The position numbers and the translations under genes were made by a program. Below are positions 27,068 to 36,655 of a stretch of DNA of 50,753 nucleotides, one piece after another; the stretch's first letter is position 1, and each line of letters begins with the position of its first letter. This DNA comes from Verrucomicrobiales bacterium (GTDB lineage Bacteria; Verrucomicrobiota; Verrucomicrobiia; Verrucomicrobiales; V1-33): assembly GCA_018003315.1 (NCBI GenBank), contig JAGNEJ010000028.1, positions 1 to 50,753 on the forward strand, read 5' to 3'. The notes under the pieces are model-generated. The model was not told the origin of the DNA, did not search any database, and worked only from the letters and a program-made list of their open reading frames with translations.

Positions 27068-28567
27068 TCAGGCCGCCTGCGCAGAGCCGGTAGCCAGGCG
27101 CGTGATCGCTTCCTCGCTCATCGCGGTGCGGTCCAGTTCACCCGCCAGCCGGCCTTCGTGGAACACCAGCACCCGGTCGGCCACGCGCAGGAGTTCCTCC
27201 AGCTCACTGGAAATGAACAGCACCGAGGCTCCGTCCACCGCCAGCCTTTCCACCACGGCATAAATTTCGCTCTTGGCGCCGATGTCCACTCCGCGGGTGG
27301 GTTCGTCGAGCAGAAACACCCGCGGATTGAGCACCAGCCATTTGGCGATCGCCACCTTCTGCTGGTTGCCGCCGGAAAGCTGGCCGACTTCCTTGCGCAC
27401 ATCGGTGGTGCGTATCCGCAGCCGTTCGCGCATCGCCTCGGCATCGCGGGTGATCGCCGCTTCCTTCACAAACCCTCCAGCCGCATAGAGCCGGGACATT
27501 CCCGGAAGGGCGATGTTTTCGGCGATGGCCAGATCCAGAAAAACGCCCTGCGCCTTGCGGTCTTCCGGCACAAAGGCCAGGCCGGCGGAGATGGCGTCGC
27601 ACGGCGAGGTGATCTTCACTTCCGCTCCGTTCACCAGCACCCGGCCCGCCACGGCGCGGTCGATTCCAAACAGCGCCCGGGCGATTTCCGTGCGGCCCGC
27701 ACCCACCAGGCCGGCCACGCCCACCACTTCTCCCTGGCGCAGGGAGAAGCTTACCGGTTCGTTGGGAAAACGCGCAGTGCGCAGGCCCTCCACGGAGAAA
27801 TTCACCTCTCCGGCAGGCGATGCCGTTTTGTCAGGGATCTGCAAGCCGCGCCCCACCATCAGGCTGACGATTTTTTCCCGAGCAATGTCCGCGCCGACGA
27901 GTTCCCCGCTGTTTTTGCCGTCGCGCAGCACGATGACCCGGTCGGCCATTTCCATGACTTCAGCCATGCGGTGAGAAATGAAGACGACGCACAATCCCCT
28001 GTCGCGAAGCTGACGCACCAGGGCAAACAGTTTCCCGGTTTCCCGCTGCGACAGGGAGCTGGTAGGCTCGTCCATGATGAGCAGCCGGGCATCCTGCGAA
28101 AGCGCCTTGGCAATTTCCACCATCTGCTGGTGGCCGATGGACAGGTCGGACACCGGCGTTTCCGGGCCAAATCCCACTCCCAGATCATCGAGGATCATTT
28201 TCGTCCGCCGGTTCATTTCCGACTGCCGCAAAAACCCAAACCGCCCCGGCTCCCGACCCAGAAAAACATTCGCGGCTACGCTCAGGTTTTCCGCGAGATT
28301 CAGTTCCTGATGGATGAAGGCAATGCCCAGTGCCGTTGCCGCCCGGACATCGCTGACCGTCACTTCCTTTCCATCCGCCAGCACCGCGCCTTCATCCGGC
28401 GGATGGACGCCGGCCAGGCATTTCATCAGCGTGCTTTTGCCCGCCCCGTTCTCCCCCATGACCGCCACCACTTCACCGGGAAAAAATTGCGCACTGACAT
28501 TGTTCAGGGCGTGGACGCCGAGGAAGCGTTTGTGAATGCCGCGGGCTTCGAGCAGGGGCGTGGCCAT
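27068..28567 (-). CDS. RbsA/MglA-type sugar ABC transporter ATPase (two domains)
   Basis: The 499-residue ATPase has two fused nucleotide-binding domains. The first has Walker A GENGAGKST (38-46), signature LSIGHQQMVEIAKAL and Walker B LLIMDEPTSSL. The second has the usual degenerate P-loop GLVGAGRTEIARA, signature LSGGNQQKVAIAKWL and Walker B VFLLDEPTRGVDIGAKS. It powers uptake with the downstream permease and is the only such ATPase in the window, so it might also serve the ATPase-less system at 15.4-17.6 kb. I chose the ATG at 28567 (MATPLLEARGIHKRF), the family N-terminus; the longer frame upstream is spurious. Confidence 0.96.
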   Translation of the reverse strand: MATPLLEARGIHKRFLGVHALNNVSAQFFPGEVVAVMGENGAGKSTLMKCLAGVHPPDEGAVLADGKEVTVSDVRAATALGIAFIHQELNLAENLSVAANVFLGREPGRFGFLRQSEMNRRTKMILDDLGVGFGPETPVSDLSIGHQQMVEIAKALSQDARLLIMDEPTSSLSQRETGKLFALVRQLRDRGLCVVFISHRMAEVMEMADRVIVLRDGKNSGELVGADIAREKIVSLMVGRGLQIPDKTASPAGEVNFSVEGLRTARFPNEPVSFSLRQGEVVGVAGLVGAGRTEIARALFGIDRAVAGRVLVNGAEVKITSPCDAISAGLAFVPEDRKAQGVFLDLAIAENIALPGMSRLYAAGGFVKEAAITRDAEAMRERLRIRTTDVRKEVGQLSGGNQQKVAIAKWLVLNPRVFLLDEPTRGVDIGAKSEIYAVVERLAVDGASVLFISSELEELLRVADRVLVFHEGRLAGELDRTAMSEEAITRLATGSAQAA

Positions 28568-28601
28568 GGGCAGGTGCGCTGGTTCTCCGCCGCGTCTGCG
28601 C

Positions 28602-29636
28602 TCAGGACTCTCCTTCCTTGCGCAGAGCCGCCAGCTTGGTGCGGTATTCCTGCAGTCCTTCCTTGCGGATGATGAGCGCCGGCACTGGAAATGCCTTGTC
28701 TGCCGGAATCTCCAGCTTTTTGCCATCGGCCAACTCCTTCAGATACTTCATCGACTGATAGCCGAACTCAAACGGCTGCTGGACAATCGTTCCTTCGCAG
28801 GTGCCGGCTTCAATCGCATTGAGCGTGTCCTCCTCCTCGTCGAATCCAAAGACTTTCACCTGTCCCAGTTTTCCTGCGCTCTTCAGGCCGTTGAGACACT
28901 GCGGCGTATTGTAGGACCACAGGCCGCCCACCGCCTTCAACTGGTCGCCAAAGCGCCGCACCGCCGCCTCCACATTGGACTGAGCCGCCGCCCGGTCCGT
29001 GGTGTCAGTCATCGTGTCCAGCAGCGTGTATTTGCCCAGCGTCACCGGCTGGCCGTTGGGTGCGTCCTGCACCGCCCCGTCGCTCAGCTCCTGGATGATC
29101 CCCTGGCGGCGGTCTTTGGCATTCTGCGCATCCAGACTGCCCACGAACAGCACCAATCCGCCCCCGTCCGGAAGTTTTTCCTTCACCAGTTTCGCCATCA
29201 GCTTCCCCGCTTCCAGGTTGCTCGTCCCCACGTAAAACAGCCGGTTGCTCGCCGGGGCATCGCTGTCGTGGCAGATCAGCGGCATCGCCGCCGCCACCTT
29301 GTTCAAAATCTCCGTCTGGTTTTTCGGATCGCATGGGCTGATGGCCACACCCTTGTAGGTAGCCGCATTCTGCAGAATGTTTTCCAGAATGCGGTTCTGC
29401 TCCTCCACCGAACCGGTCGGCGGGGTGATCAGTTCTCCCGACAGCCCGAAATCCTTCTCCGCCTTCTTGATTCCCGCTTTCGCATAACTCCAGAACGGAC
29501 TGGCGTTGTTGATGACAAATGCAAACTTCGGCCCGGCAGGCTGCGCCGCGGACCCGGCTTTCTTTTTGCAACCAGTCAGCAGCAGCACCGCACAGCCTGC
29601 GGCAAATGAAGTGGCAAGAAAATGGGATCGCGTCAT
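28602..29636 (-). CDS. Sugar-binding lipoprotein of the RbsB type
   Basis: The 344-residue receptor has a lipobox ending at C23 (LLTGC) and a mature start FAFVINNASPFWSYAKAGIK, typical of RbsB-class receptors. KGVAISPCDPKNQTEILNKV and LICHDSDAPASNRLFYVGTS follow. The last segment resembles binding proteins for ribose-like or xylose-like sugars, but substrate cannot be read with confidence. It is the first gene of the transporter operon, 34 bases upstream of the ATPase. Its promoter should lie in the 351-base gap before tRNA-Glu. Confidence 0.93.
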   Translation of the reverse strand: MTRSHFLATSFAAGCAVLLLTGCKKKAGSAAQPAGPKFAFVINNASPFWSYAKAGIKKAEKDFGLSGELITPPTGSVEEQNRILENILQNAATYKGVAISPCDPKNQTEILNKVAAAMPLICHDSDAPASNRLFYVGTSNLEAGKLMAKLVKEKLPDGGGLVLFVGSLDAQNAKDRRQGIIQELSDGAVQDAPNGQPVTLGKYTLLDTMTDTTDRAAAQSNVEAAVRRFGDQLKAVGGLWSYNTPQCLNGLKSAGKLGQVKVFGFDEEEDTLNAIEAGTCEGTIVQQPFEFGYQSMKYLKELADGKKLEIPADKAFPVPALIIRKEGLQEYRTKLAALRKEGES

Positions 29637-29987
29637 GGCTGGCGACTATTAGGCAGTTTGCCCCCTCATGAAAAGAAAAAATCTCTTCTTCCGCGCCGCT
29701 TGCCAGGGTTTTCGAGCATCCGCCCCTTGGCTGCGTTGTTCTCGGCTTGATGATCTTGATGTCGCAACTGGCCGAGGGGTTCGGTTCGGTTTTTTTGCGC
29801 ATTGCCTCAGACATGCGCCACGGTGTCCGGTTTGCTTGCGGCAGCCACGACGCTCTGCCCCTGCTCCGGCACGCTTTTCCGTGTCATGTTGGGTGAGGCA
29901 ATGCGGATTCCATTTTCCCGCTGGAAAATTGCTTGCAAAGCGCACGGTGCCACGCATGGTGCCCACTCCGATCAGCCCAGCAAGAAT
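29637..29987. other. Intergenic gap, presumed promoter region of the sugar transporter operon
   Basis: No convincing gene is present; short frames on both strands have non-protein-like composition. The region must contain the promoter for the minus-strand transporter operon and perhaps that of tRNA-Glu. A small inverted repeat TTGCTTGCAA is visible near 29928, but it lacks the central CG of LacI-family operators and I do not assign it. Confidence 0.5.
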
Positions 29988-30062
29988 GACCTCTTCGTCT
30001 AGCGGTTAGGACACGGCCCTTTCACGGCTGTAACACGGGTTCGATTCCCGTAGAGGTCGCCA
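29988..30062 (+). tRNA. tRNA-Glu (TTC)
   Basis: The acceptor stem GACCTCT pairs with AGAGGTC. The D arm contains TCGTCTAGCGGTTAGGACA, typical of tRNA-Glu. The anticodon stem CGGCC/GGCTG encloses CTTTCAC with anticodon TTC. The T arm CGGGT/CCCGT region and an encoded CCA end are present. A patch of decayed genes follows directly, so this tRNA is a possible old integration point. I found no repeated copy of its 3' end downstream. Confidence 0.96.
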
Positions 30063-30178
30063 TACTGCAAATCAACGAGTTGCGATATCCGGAGTGGTGA
30101 TCGCTCTCAATATGACTCTCAACAGGTCAATCCAAGTCATCCTGGTATAATGTGTAGAGCGGCGGGGGCGATGGATCC

Positions 30179-30702
30179 GAATTCAGGACTCTGCCTCTGC
30201 TTGATGCCACCATTGCCCGCCTGGTGACGCTGCCCGTCTTGGGCGCCTGACCGAATCATTGAGGCCAATTTTCGGACAGCGCCCCCCCCCGGCTGAACGC
30301 TCCCCGCGCCGACATCCACCTCCGCCTCCACAAAACGCATCGCGGCCCGCCGTAGCACACTCCCGCCAAGTCGCCAACCGCCACGGTCGAGTAATCCAGC
30401 CCATATCACCAGCGATCCTCCGCCATCGAACGTCTACTGCATTCAAGCGCACGCAGCCCGCACGGAGAAAATAATTGGGACCCCGGTTTGCAGCGGCACC
30501 GTCCCACCAGAAGAAAGTCACCGAATTTGACGCCGTCGGTGCGGACAGCGAGATCGATCCACGGCACCGGAGAGACGACAAACAAAATGGGATTGAGAGT
30601 GACTGCATTGAGCGTGTCTGATCCGTAGGCAGAGGTTTCCTCCTGCGACCAGATCCTAACCCGGCGGAGCCGGAACCAAGAACTTGCCGTGTATGGTGGC
30701 AT
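30179..30702 (-). pseudogene. Decayed minus-strand gene with at least one frameshift
   Basis: Reading from an ATG at 30702 (MPPYTASSWFRLRR), a protein-like frame gives SAYGSDTLNAVTLNPILFVV and then WIDLAVRTDGVKFGDF. At about 30510 the sensible reading moves to another frame, giving FFWWDGAAANRGPNYFLRAG and then IAGDMGWITRPWRLATWREC. Further on, a nine-C run (30282-30290) crosses the region and coding character fades. Codons in the first two parts favour G or C at third positions like genuine genes here. I do not recognise the family. A sequencing error rather than true decay is possible at a single shift. Confidence 0.4.
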
Positions 30703-30708
30703 GGCTGC

Positions 30709-31278
30709 ATGAATGCACCTCATGCCTGCGCGCAGGCGGGATTGCTGGAGCGCTATGCCAACCAAGTCGAAGGAACTCTCGGTTGTTTGGAGCGTGTCGT
30801 CATCACCGGGACTCTGGTGGAGGTTGCCCATGCGGGCGCTGTCACCGACCGCCTCGCGCACGAAGGGATCCTGTGTTTTGACATCAAGGAGTTCGCCGAT
30901 CCGCTGCGCAGGCAGATTTGTGAGCGCGCCAAGTCTCTCGCCACGGACGCCGGCTTGGAGGTGGAGTTCATCCGGCGAAAAAACTTCCGCAAGGACGAGC
31001 GCGTCGCCGCCATCCTGGAGAAGCGCGGGCGGCACCCGGGGCTCGTTCATGCGTTCAGTGCCATGGAAAATTGCGCCACCTTCGAGCCCTGGCATGATCG
31101 TCAGAGCGGCCGTACCGGTGTGCGCGCCACCAGCGGAAAGTGCCTGCACTTTTACCTCTACTTCATGCATGCAGGACTCGGGCTCATTTATGTGAGGGTG
31201 CAGACCTGGCTGCCGTGCCGCATCCAAATTTACTTCAATGGTCACAACGCTCTTGCGCTGCGACTGGGCATGGAATGA
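30709..31278 (+). pseudogene. N-terminal fragment of a conserved family of unknown function
   Basis: The 189-codon frame encodes a well-formed start MNAPHACAQAGLLERYANQV, then CLERVVITGTL, HPGLVHAFSAMENCATFEPW and TSGKCLHFYLYFMHAGLGLI, ending in YFNGHNALALRLGME. I recall this pattern as the first part of a widespread uncharacterised family whose members are normally more than twice as long. Here a TGA ends the frame just after the conserved part, and no continuing frame was found downstream. Truncation is therefore likely. It starts 6 bases from the divergent decayed gene. Confidence 0.6.
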
Positions 31279-31406
31279 CCCCTGTAGATTGATGCCCAGG
31301 AATTCATCCGCGGCCAGCCAAGGAGTCTCCCTATTTCAGGTTCCGCGACCTGGTTGGCAGTGCGGGCATTGCTCCAGTCACGCAGCAGTGGGTGCCCTCC
31401 CGTGCA

Positions 31407-31625
31407 TCAAGGTTGGTTCCGGACTGGGGTGCGGTTGCGTTGGGAGGCGGTTTTGCCGCGAAGGCTCTGGATGGGAATCCCTCGGAGATTGGCGATGCGG
31501 AGGGCTTCCAGGATGTCTTCGCGGTCCCAGTACTGGGTTTTTTCCAGGCTTCCTACTTCCCGCAGGGGCTGCAATCGATCCGGGTTGGTCGCGGAGGGCG
31601 GGGTCAATGTTGTTGGTTTTACCAT
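31407..31625 (-). CDS. Small hypothetical protein, possibly a remnant
   Basis: A 72-residue frame from the ATG at 31625 has an AGGAC-like ribosome site 9 bases upstream. It encodes a hydrophilic protein with a plausible helical segment, VGSLEKTQYWDREDILEALR, and a basic tail. Third codon positions are mostly G or C, as in neighbouring genuine genes, which is why I prefer it over the plus-strand overlaps. No family is recognised. Given the decayed surroundings it may be a piece of a larger lost gene. Confidence 0.35.
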   Translation of the reverse strand: MVKPTTLTPPSATNPDRLQPLREVGSLEKTQYWDREDILEALRIANLRGIPIQSLRGKTASQRNRTPVRNQP

Positions 31626-31751
31626 GACTGCGTCCTGCATGTTTGTTGAGGACGCGGCACATTTACTCTCGGTTCGCCCCAATGGCTAAAAGCGACGCGT
31701 CACGATTTTGTCACATTCCGGAGGCGCAAGAATTGGCACTGGAAAAGAAAA

Positions 31752-31777
31752 ACGAGCCCCGGCATGCCGGGGCTCGT
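31752..31777 (-). terminator. Rho-independent terminator of the LysM gene
   Basis: A perfect palindrome, ACGAGCCCCGGCA with its complement, forms a very stable hairpin. On the minus strand it is followed by GTTTTTCTTTTCC. It lies 36 bases beyond the stop of the LysM gene and faces the right way for it. Confidence 0.85.
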
Positions 31778-31813
31778 CCACAGACTCAACACACGAAAAA
31801 TACCGCACCTGCT

Positions 31814-32980
31814 TTATCCCATGCCGGGGGACTGCCGGGTGCCGTTGCGAATTCTTTCCCGCGGCACAAAAATGGAGTCGTTTGGTTTCAGTTCGCCCGC
31901 GGCCTTGCTCGGGTTGGTCGCTTTCAGCTTTGGCACAGTGGTAAGAAACTCGCGGGCCACGGAGTCCCAGGTATCGCCGGGTCCCACGTCGTACTGGAAG
32001 GTGGGATCCTGGCCTGTTGGGGTGGAGAGGAGATCGGAGGTGGTGTTCGTCTTCTCCATTGGCTGATAATTGACCTCCTTGGCGACTGGCGAAGACTTGC
32101 GCGCGGCATTGTGCAGGCTCTGCGCGTCCTCGGGTGGCGGTTGTTGGGAGATTTCCGATTTGGAGGGAATGGTGTCCTGCATCCGGCCATTGCGAACGGG
32201 GATGACAATGATCATTCCTTCCCGCAAGGCATTGGGGTTCACACCGGGGTTGGCGGCGGTGAGATCTTCAACGCTCACTTTGTATGTCCGGCTGAGTGAA
32301 TAAAAGGTCTCCCGTCCGGTAATTTTATAATTTTCCCTTGCCGTTTTTCCTGACCGGCTGGCGGTCGAACCGCCGTCCTTCGTGCGGGACTGGCTGCCAG
32401 GCACCCGCAGGACTTGGCCAATCCGAATGGTTTGATGGATGCTCGAAAATCCGTTGGCTTTTGCCAGAGCGGCGGGGGTGGTTTTCAGGCGATTGGCAAT
32501 TTTGGTGATGTTGTCTCCGCTGCGCACGGTGTAGCTGGAAACGGCTTGGCGTCCTGCAGGGGCCTCCCTTGGTGTCGCGGTTCCCTGGGGTCCTTGAACT
32601 CCCTGAGCGGGCTTTCCGGGGATGATCAGTTGTTGTCCCGCCCGCAGGTCGCGTTCATTCTTGATGTTGTTGATCCGCATCAATTCCGACACGCTGACTC
32701 CGGTGCGTTCTGAGATTCCAATAAAGGTGTCCCCCCGTTTCACGCTATAGGCCAGAATTCCGATTTTTGGGGCGGCATTGCCCGGGCGAACTTGTTCCGG
32801 AAGCGTGTTTGTCTGGTTTTCCAGATCGGTGATTCGGTTCTCGTGATTGTCCAATCGGCGTCCGTAGAGTTGCAGCAGGCTGCTTTTGCTTTCGCCTGTC
32901 TTCGGAGCCGCCAGAGAAATCCCCATGGTGAAAATTGTCACCAAAAGGCTTGATCCAACCAGAGAGCATTGATATTTCAT
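31814..32980 (-). CDS. Exported protein with four LysM domains
   Basis: The 388-residue protein starts with a signal peptide (MKYQCSLVGSSLLVTIFTMG, cleaved near ISLA) and a short coiled coil (RRLDNHENRITDLENQ). Four LysM repeats follow. Their cores are YSVKRGDTFIGISERTGVS, YTVRSGDNITKIANRLKTT, YKITGRETFYSLSRTYKVS and YDVGPGDTWDSVAREFLTT. LysM modules bind peptidoglycan glycan chains. No catalytic domain is attached, so it is a binder, scaffold or activator. It is divergent from an amidase gene only 32 bases away, suggesting shared control and a joint role in wall cutting. Start 32980 is chosen for the signal peptide. Confidence 0.92.
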   Translation of the reverse strand: MKYQCSLVGSSLLVTIFTMGISLAAPKTGESKSSLLQLYGRRLDNHENRITDLENQTNTLPEQVRPGNAAPKIGILAYSVKRGDTFIGISERTGVSVSELMRINNIKNERDLRAGQQLIIPGKPAQGVQGPQGTATPREAPAGRQAVSSYTVRSGDNITKIANRLKTTPAALAKANGFSSIHQTIRIGQVLRVPGSQSRTKDGGSTASRSGKTARENYKITGRETFYSLSRTYKVSVEDLTAANPGVNPNALREGMIIVIPVRNGRMQDTIPSKSEISQQPPPEDAQSLHNAARKSSPVAKEVNYQPMEKTNTTSDLLSTPTGQDPTFQYDVGPGDTWDSVAREFLTTVPKLKATNPSKAAGELKPNDSIFVPRERIRNGTRQSPGMG

Positions 32981-33012
32981 AGCGAGAAAAATTCTAGATG
33001 AATTAACGAAAA

Positions 33013-33873
33013 TTGCAAGAAAAACAAAATCATCCGGAAGATTTTTTTGAAAATCCATGGCTCTCGGAGATTTCCTGGCCGCGGATTGGAATTTTCTTGG
33101 CCATTTTCTGTGTTTTCTGGTTTAGTTTGTGGAACTTGCTGCATGTTTTTACGCAACATGCTCCTCCTTCAAAATGGGGTGCCCGGAGCGTCGTTCCTTC
33201 GGAAAACCGGGTGAATACGGTCCTGACGAGCGTTCCCACCGGCCCACTGGCGATCGTGGTGGATCCCGGCCATGGGGGAGAGGATGGCGGCACGCAGGGG
33301 CACGATATTTTGGAAAAAAACGGAACTTTAGAAATTTCCCTGACCTTGGCGCGGGAACTGAGGAAGCGGGGCCACGTGGTGGTGATGACGCGGGAGATCG
33401 ACGAAACGGTGTCGCTTTCGGCCCGGAGGGATTTGGCCAATGCGGCCCGGCGGCATTGCTTTGTCAGCATTCACCTGAACCACGGCGATGCCCGGGCCAG
33501 CGGCATTGAGACCTTTTACGGATGGCCGAAGCGCCCGGAATTGGTGGCTGCGCTGCGAACCCAATATGCGGTTGGGACGGACGCCCCGTTCGCAGACGAG
33601 CGGGGTCGATTGCTGGCCGAAGCCGTGCAAAAGGGCGCCCTGGCTGCGACCGGTGCGCAGGAAAGGGACATCCGCAACGAGCGGCAGATCCTGGTGCTCA
33701 ACTCGGTGCATTGTCCGTCCGTGCTGGTGGAATGCGGGTTTGTTTCCAACAAATCCGAGGCCGCCCGGTTGAAAACGGAGGCCTACCGGCAAAAACTGGC
33801 GAGTGGAATTGCGGATGGCATCGAACAATTTTTAAAGGAATCCGCATCGGATCCTCGCTACGGGATTCATTGA
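33013..33873 (+). CDS. N-acetylmuramoyl-L-alanine amidase (Amidase_3), membrane-anchored
   Basis: The zinc amidase is of the AmiC/CwlD type. The N-terminal helix at about 25-45 anchors it to the membrane. The catalytic domain shows [13 protein letters not shown] (first zinc histidine), a glutamate-containing [25 protein letters not shown] (zinc histidine) and [14 protein letters not shown] (catalytic glutamate). The only usable start is TTG at 33013, because no ATG or GTG lies in frame before the helix; the codon and weak ribosome site suggest low expression. Stop is 71 bases before pyrG. The divergent neighbour is a LysM protein. Confidence 0.92.
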   Translation: MQEKQNHPEDFFENPWLSEISWPRIGIFLAIFCVFWFSLWNLLHVFTQHAPPSKWGARSVVPSENRVNTVLTSVPTGPLAIVVDPGHGGEDGGTQGHDILEKNGTLEISLTLARELRKRGHVVVMTREIDETVSLSARRDLANAARRHCFVSIHLNHGDARASGIETFYGWPKRPELVAALRTQYAVGTDAPFADERGRLLAEAVQKGALAATGAQERDIRNERQILVLNSVHCPSVLVECGFVSNKSEAARLKTEAYRQKLASGIADGIEQFLKESASDPRYGIH

Positions 33874-33944
33874 ATGCCGTAATTGCCGGGTGTTTTTCAG
33901 ATGCCTGCTTGCATTTCAGTCGCAGCGCTTCACCGTGCGGCCCC

Positions 33945-35549
33945 ATGAAGTATATTTTCTTCACGGGCGGAGTTGTGAGTTCGCTGGGCAAGGGGTTGAC
34001 GGCGGCGTCGCTGGGAACCCTGCTGGAACGCCGGGGGCTGAAGGTGATCCTGCAGAAATTTGACCCCTATCTGAATGTGGATCCGGGCACCATGAGCCCC
34101 TTCCAGCACGGGGAGGTGTATGTGCTGGATGACGGGGCGGAGACGGATCTCGATCTCGGTCATTACGAGCGTTTCACCAGCGGCAACCTGTCGAAGCTGA
34201 ACAACCTCACTTCCGGCCAGGTGTATGAAACGGTCATCAAAAATGAGCGGGAGGGCCTGTATTTGGGGCAAACGGTGCAGGTCATTCCCCATGTGACCGA
34301 CGTCATCAAGCGGCGCATTCGCGATGTCAGTGAGCAGATGGGAGGCGATGTCATCATCACGGAGATCGGCGGCACGGTGGGGGACATCGAAGGGCTGCCG
34401 TTCCTTGAGGCCATGCGGCAGTTCAGCCTCGAAGTGGGGCCGCGCAATGTTCTCTTCGTCCATGTCACGCTGGTTCCCTTCATCAAAGCCGCCGGCGAGT
34501 TGAAAACCAAACCCACCCAGCAGTCGGTCGCGAAACTACGGGAGATCGGAATTCAGCCGCACATCATCGTCTGCCGAAGTGAGGAACCGGTGGAACGCGA
34601 CGTGCGCGACAAGATCGCCCTCTTCTGCAACGTTGCGCCCCAAGCGGTGATCGAGGCCCGCGACGTCAAATCCTCCATCTACGAGCTGCCGCTCATGCTC
34701 CATGCAGAACATTTCGATGAACTGGTCTGCGACTATCTCGGACTGGACGCCCGCGAACCGGATTTGGGAAGCTGGAAAGCCTTCGTGGATCGCATCCTGA
34801 ATCCGACCCACAAGGTCAAGATCGCGGTGGTCGGCAAATACATCGAGCTTCAGGATGCCTACAAGAGCGTTTACGAAGCCCTGACCCATGCCGGAGCGGC
34901 CAATGACTGCCAGGTGCGGCTCATCAAGGTGGATGCGGAGGACCTGGAGCGCGGCGATCCCGTGCAGCAGTTGGGGGACTGTCAGGGGGTGCTCATTCCC
35001 GGCGGGTTTGGAGACCGGGGCGTGGAGGGAAAAGTCAGGGCGGCGCAGCATGCACGGGAGCACGGCATTCCCTATCTGGGGCTGTGTCTGGGCATGCAGA
35101 TCGCCACCATTGAGTTCGCCCGCAATGCCTGCGGCCTGAGCGGTGCCAACAGCGCGGAGTTCGATGCCGCCACGCAGCACCCAGTCATCCACCTCCTGGA
35201 AGAACAGAAAGATGTCAAGGACAAGGGGGCTTCCATGCGCCTGGGCACTTGGACCGCCCGGTTCAAGCCCGGCAGCCTGGTCAGCCGACTTTACGGTAAG
35301 GAGGAGGTCAACGAACGCCACCGCCACCGCTACGAATTCAACATGGCCTACCGCGCACAGATGGAGGAGAAGGGGTTTGTCATTTCGGGCACCAGCCCGG
35401 ATGGAGCCTTGGTCGAAGTCATTGAAATCGCAGACCATCCGTTTTTTGTCGCCAGCCAGTACCACCCGGAATTCCTCAGCAAACCCAATTCGCCACACCC
35501 CTTGTTCCACGGGTTCATCGCCGCCGCCCTGCGCAAGACCAAACGCTGA
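33945..35549 (+). CDS. pyrG: CTP synthase
   Basis: PyrG makes CTP from UTP, ATP and glutamine. The 534 residues are the family length. The synthetase domain begins [17 protein letters not shown] with its P-loop and has [20 protein letters not shown]. The glutaminase domain has the nucleophile C381 in GLCLGMQ and the triad histidine in YHPEF. I chose the ATG at 33945 since the frame upstream reads through the end of the amidase gene. Five bases separate its stop codon from aroB, so the two form an operon. Confidence 0.98.
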   Translation: MKYIFFTGGVVSSLGKGLTAASLGTLLERRGLKVILQKFDPYLNVDPGTMSPFQHGEVYVLDDGAETDLDLGHYERFTSGNLSKLNNLTSGQVYETVIKNEREGLYLGQTVQVIPHVTDVIKRRIRDVSEQMGGDVIITEIGGTVGDIEGLPFLEAMRQFSLEVGPRNVLFVHVTLVPFIKAAGELKTKPTQQSVAKLREIGIQPHIIVCRSEEPVERDVRDKIALFCNVAPQAVIEARDVKSSIYELPLMLHAEHFDELVCDYLGLDAREPDLGSWKAFVDRILNPTHKVKIAVVGKYIELQDAYKSVYEALTHAGAANDCQVRLIKVDAEDLERGDPVQQLGDCQGVLIPGGFGDRGVEGKVRAAQHAREHGIPYLGLCLGMQIATIEFARNACGLSGANSAEFDAATQHPVIHLLEEQKDVKDKGASMRLGTWTARFKPGSLVSRLYGKEEVNERHRHRYEFNMAYRAQMEEKGFVISGTSPDGALVEVIEIADHPFFVASQYHPEFLSKPNSPHPLFHGFIAAALRKTKR

Positions 35550-35553
35550 CTCC

Positions 35554-36636
35554 ATGCGCACGGTTTCCGTTCCGCTGTCCACCCAGTCCTACGAAGTCCG
35601 CATCGGACGCGGCTTGCTGCAATGCACGGGAGATGCCGCCCGGGAGCTTTTCCCGGAGGGGAAATCCTGTGCCGTGGTCACCGACACCAACGTCGCGCCG
35701 CTGCATGGGCAGTCCGTCATGGACAGCCTGCGCACAGCGGGGTTTGCGCCGCTGCTGATTTCGGTTCCCGCTGGCGAGCCGTCCAAATCCTTTGTGGTGC
35801 TGGAGCAAATCGTGCGTGAAATGATCCGCGCCGGACTCGACCGCGGCGCTTTCCTGGTCGCCCTCGGCGGCGGTGTGGTGGGCGATCTTGCCGGATTCGC
35901 CGCTGCCATCCACTTTCGGGGCATTCCCTGCATGCAACTGCCCACCACCGTGCTGGCCCAGGTGGACAGTTCGGTGGGCGGGAAAACTGGGATCAACACT
36001 CCGGAAGGCAAAAACCTGATCGGAGCCTTCCACCAGCCGCGACTGGTGCTTGCCGATACCGCGGTGCTCGAAACCCTGCCCCGGCGCGCCTTCAACGAGG
36101 GATTTGCCGAGATCATCAAACATGCCGCCATCCGGGATGCCGCGCTCTTTCCCCTCATCAACGCCGTGGCTGACGGCGCGGGCGACTTGGACGAACTCAT
36201 CGCCCGCAACGTGGCCATCAAGGCGGATATTGTGGCGGCCGATGAATATGAACGCACCGGTCTGCGCGCCCTGCTGAACTTCGGCCACACCATTGGGCAT
36301 GGCATCGAAGCCTGTGCCGGCTACGGAGAACTGCTCCACGGCGAAGCCATCGCCCTGGGAATGCGGGCCGCCCTGCATCTCTCCTGCCGGCTCAGCACCC
36401 TTGCCGAAAGCGATGCGGAGATGATCCTCGCGGCACTTCGCCGGTTTGATCTGCCGCTGGCGCTTCCCGACTCCATTTCCACCGCCGATGTCCTCGAGAA
36501 ACTGTCCCGGGACAAGAAATTCCACCGTGGTGCGATCCGCTTTGTGCTCCTGCGCAAGGCGGGGGACGCCTTTGTCAGCGGAGATGTCACTCTTGCCGGG
36601 CTGACAGGGGCCATCGAAATGCTGCGCCGCCCCTGA
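35554..36636 (+). CDS. aroB: 3-dehydroquinate synthase
   Basis: AroB converts DAHP to 3-dehydroquinate in the shikimate route, which leads to chorismate. That is the substrate of the chorismatase at 23.4 kb and the precursor of MenB's pathway. The 360-residue protein has the NAD-binding GGGVVGDLAGFAAAIHFRG, QVDSSVGGKTGIN, the metal-site residues in FAEIIKHA, NFGHTIGHGIEA and LLHGEAIALGMRAA. The start follows the pyrG stop by 4 bases. It converges on pbpC with 19 bases between stops and no terminator that I can see. Confidence 0.98.
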   Translation: MRTVSVPLSTQSYEVRIGRGLLQCTGDAARELFPEGKSCAVVTDTNVAPLHGQSVMDSLRTAGFAPLLISVPAGEPSKSFVVLEQIVREMIRAGLDRGAFLVALGGGVVGDLAGFAAAIHFRGIPCMQLPTTVLAQVDSSVGGKTGINTPEGKNLIGAFHQPRLVLADTAVLETLPRRAFNEGFAEIIKHAAIRDAALFPLINAVADGAGDLDELIARNVAIKADIVAADEYERTGLRALLNFGHTIGHGIEACAGYGELLHGEAIALGMRAALHLSCRLSTLAESDAEMILAALRRFDLPLALPDSISTADVLEKLSRDKKFHRGAIRFVLLRKAGDAFVSGDVTLAGLTGAIEMLRRP

Positions 36637-36655
36637 GCGGTCTCGGCAGCGGCAC

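Noticed and set aside
25640-28672. 1010-codon plus-strand frame over the sugar transporter and flavoenzyme genes
   Set aside because: It lies antisense to three genes with clear family motifs; the composition, rich in H, Q and R, is a GC-bias shadow.
29920-29950. LacI-family operator upstream of the sugar operon
   Set aside because: The small palindrome lacks the central CG and proper half-site length, and no LacI gene adjoins.
29988-31800. Attachment-site repeat marking an integrated island at tRNA-Glu
   Set aside because: No second copy of the tRNA 3' end, no integrase frame and no flanking inverted repeats were found in the window.
30001-31800. CRISPR array or satellite repeats in the decayed region
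   Set aside because: No regularly spaced repeats are present; only a nine-base C run stands out.
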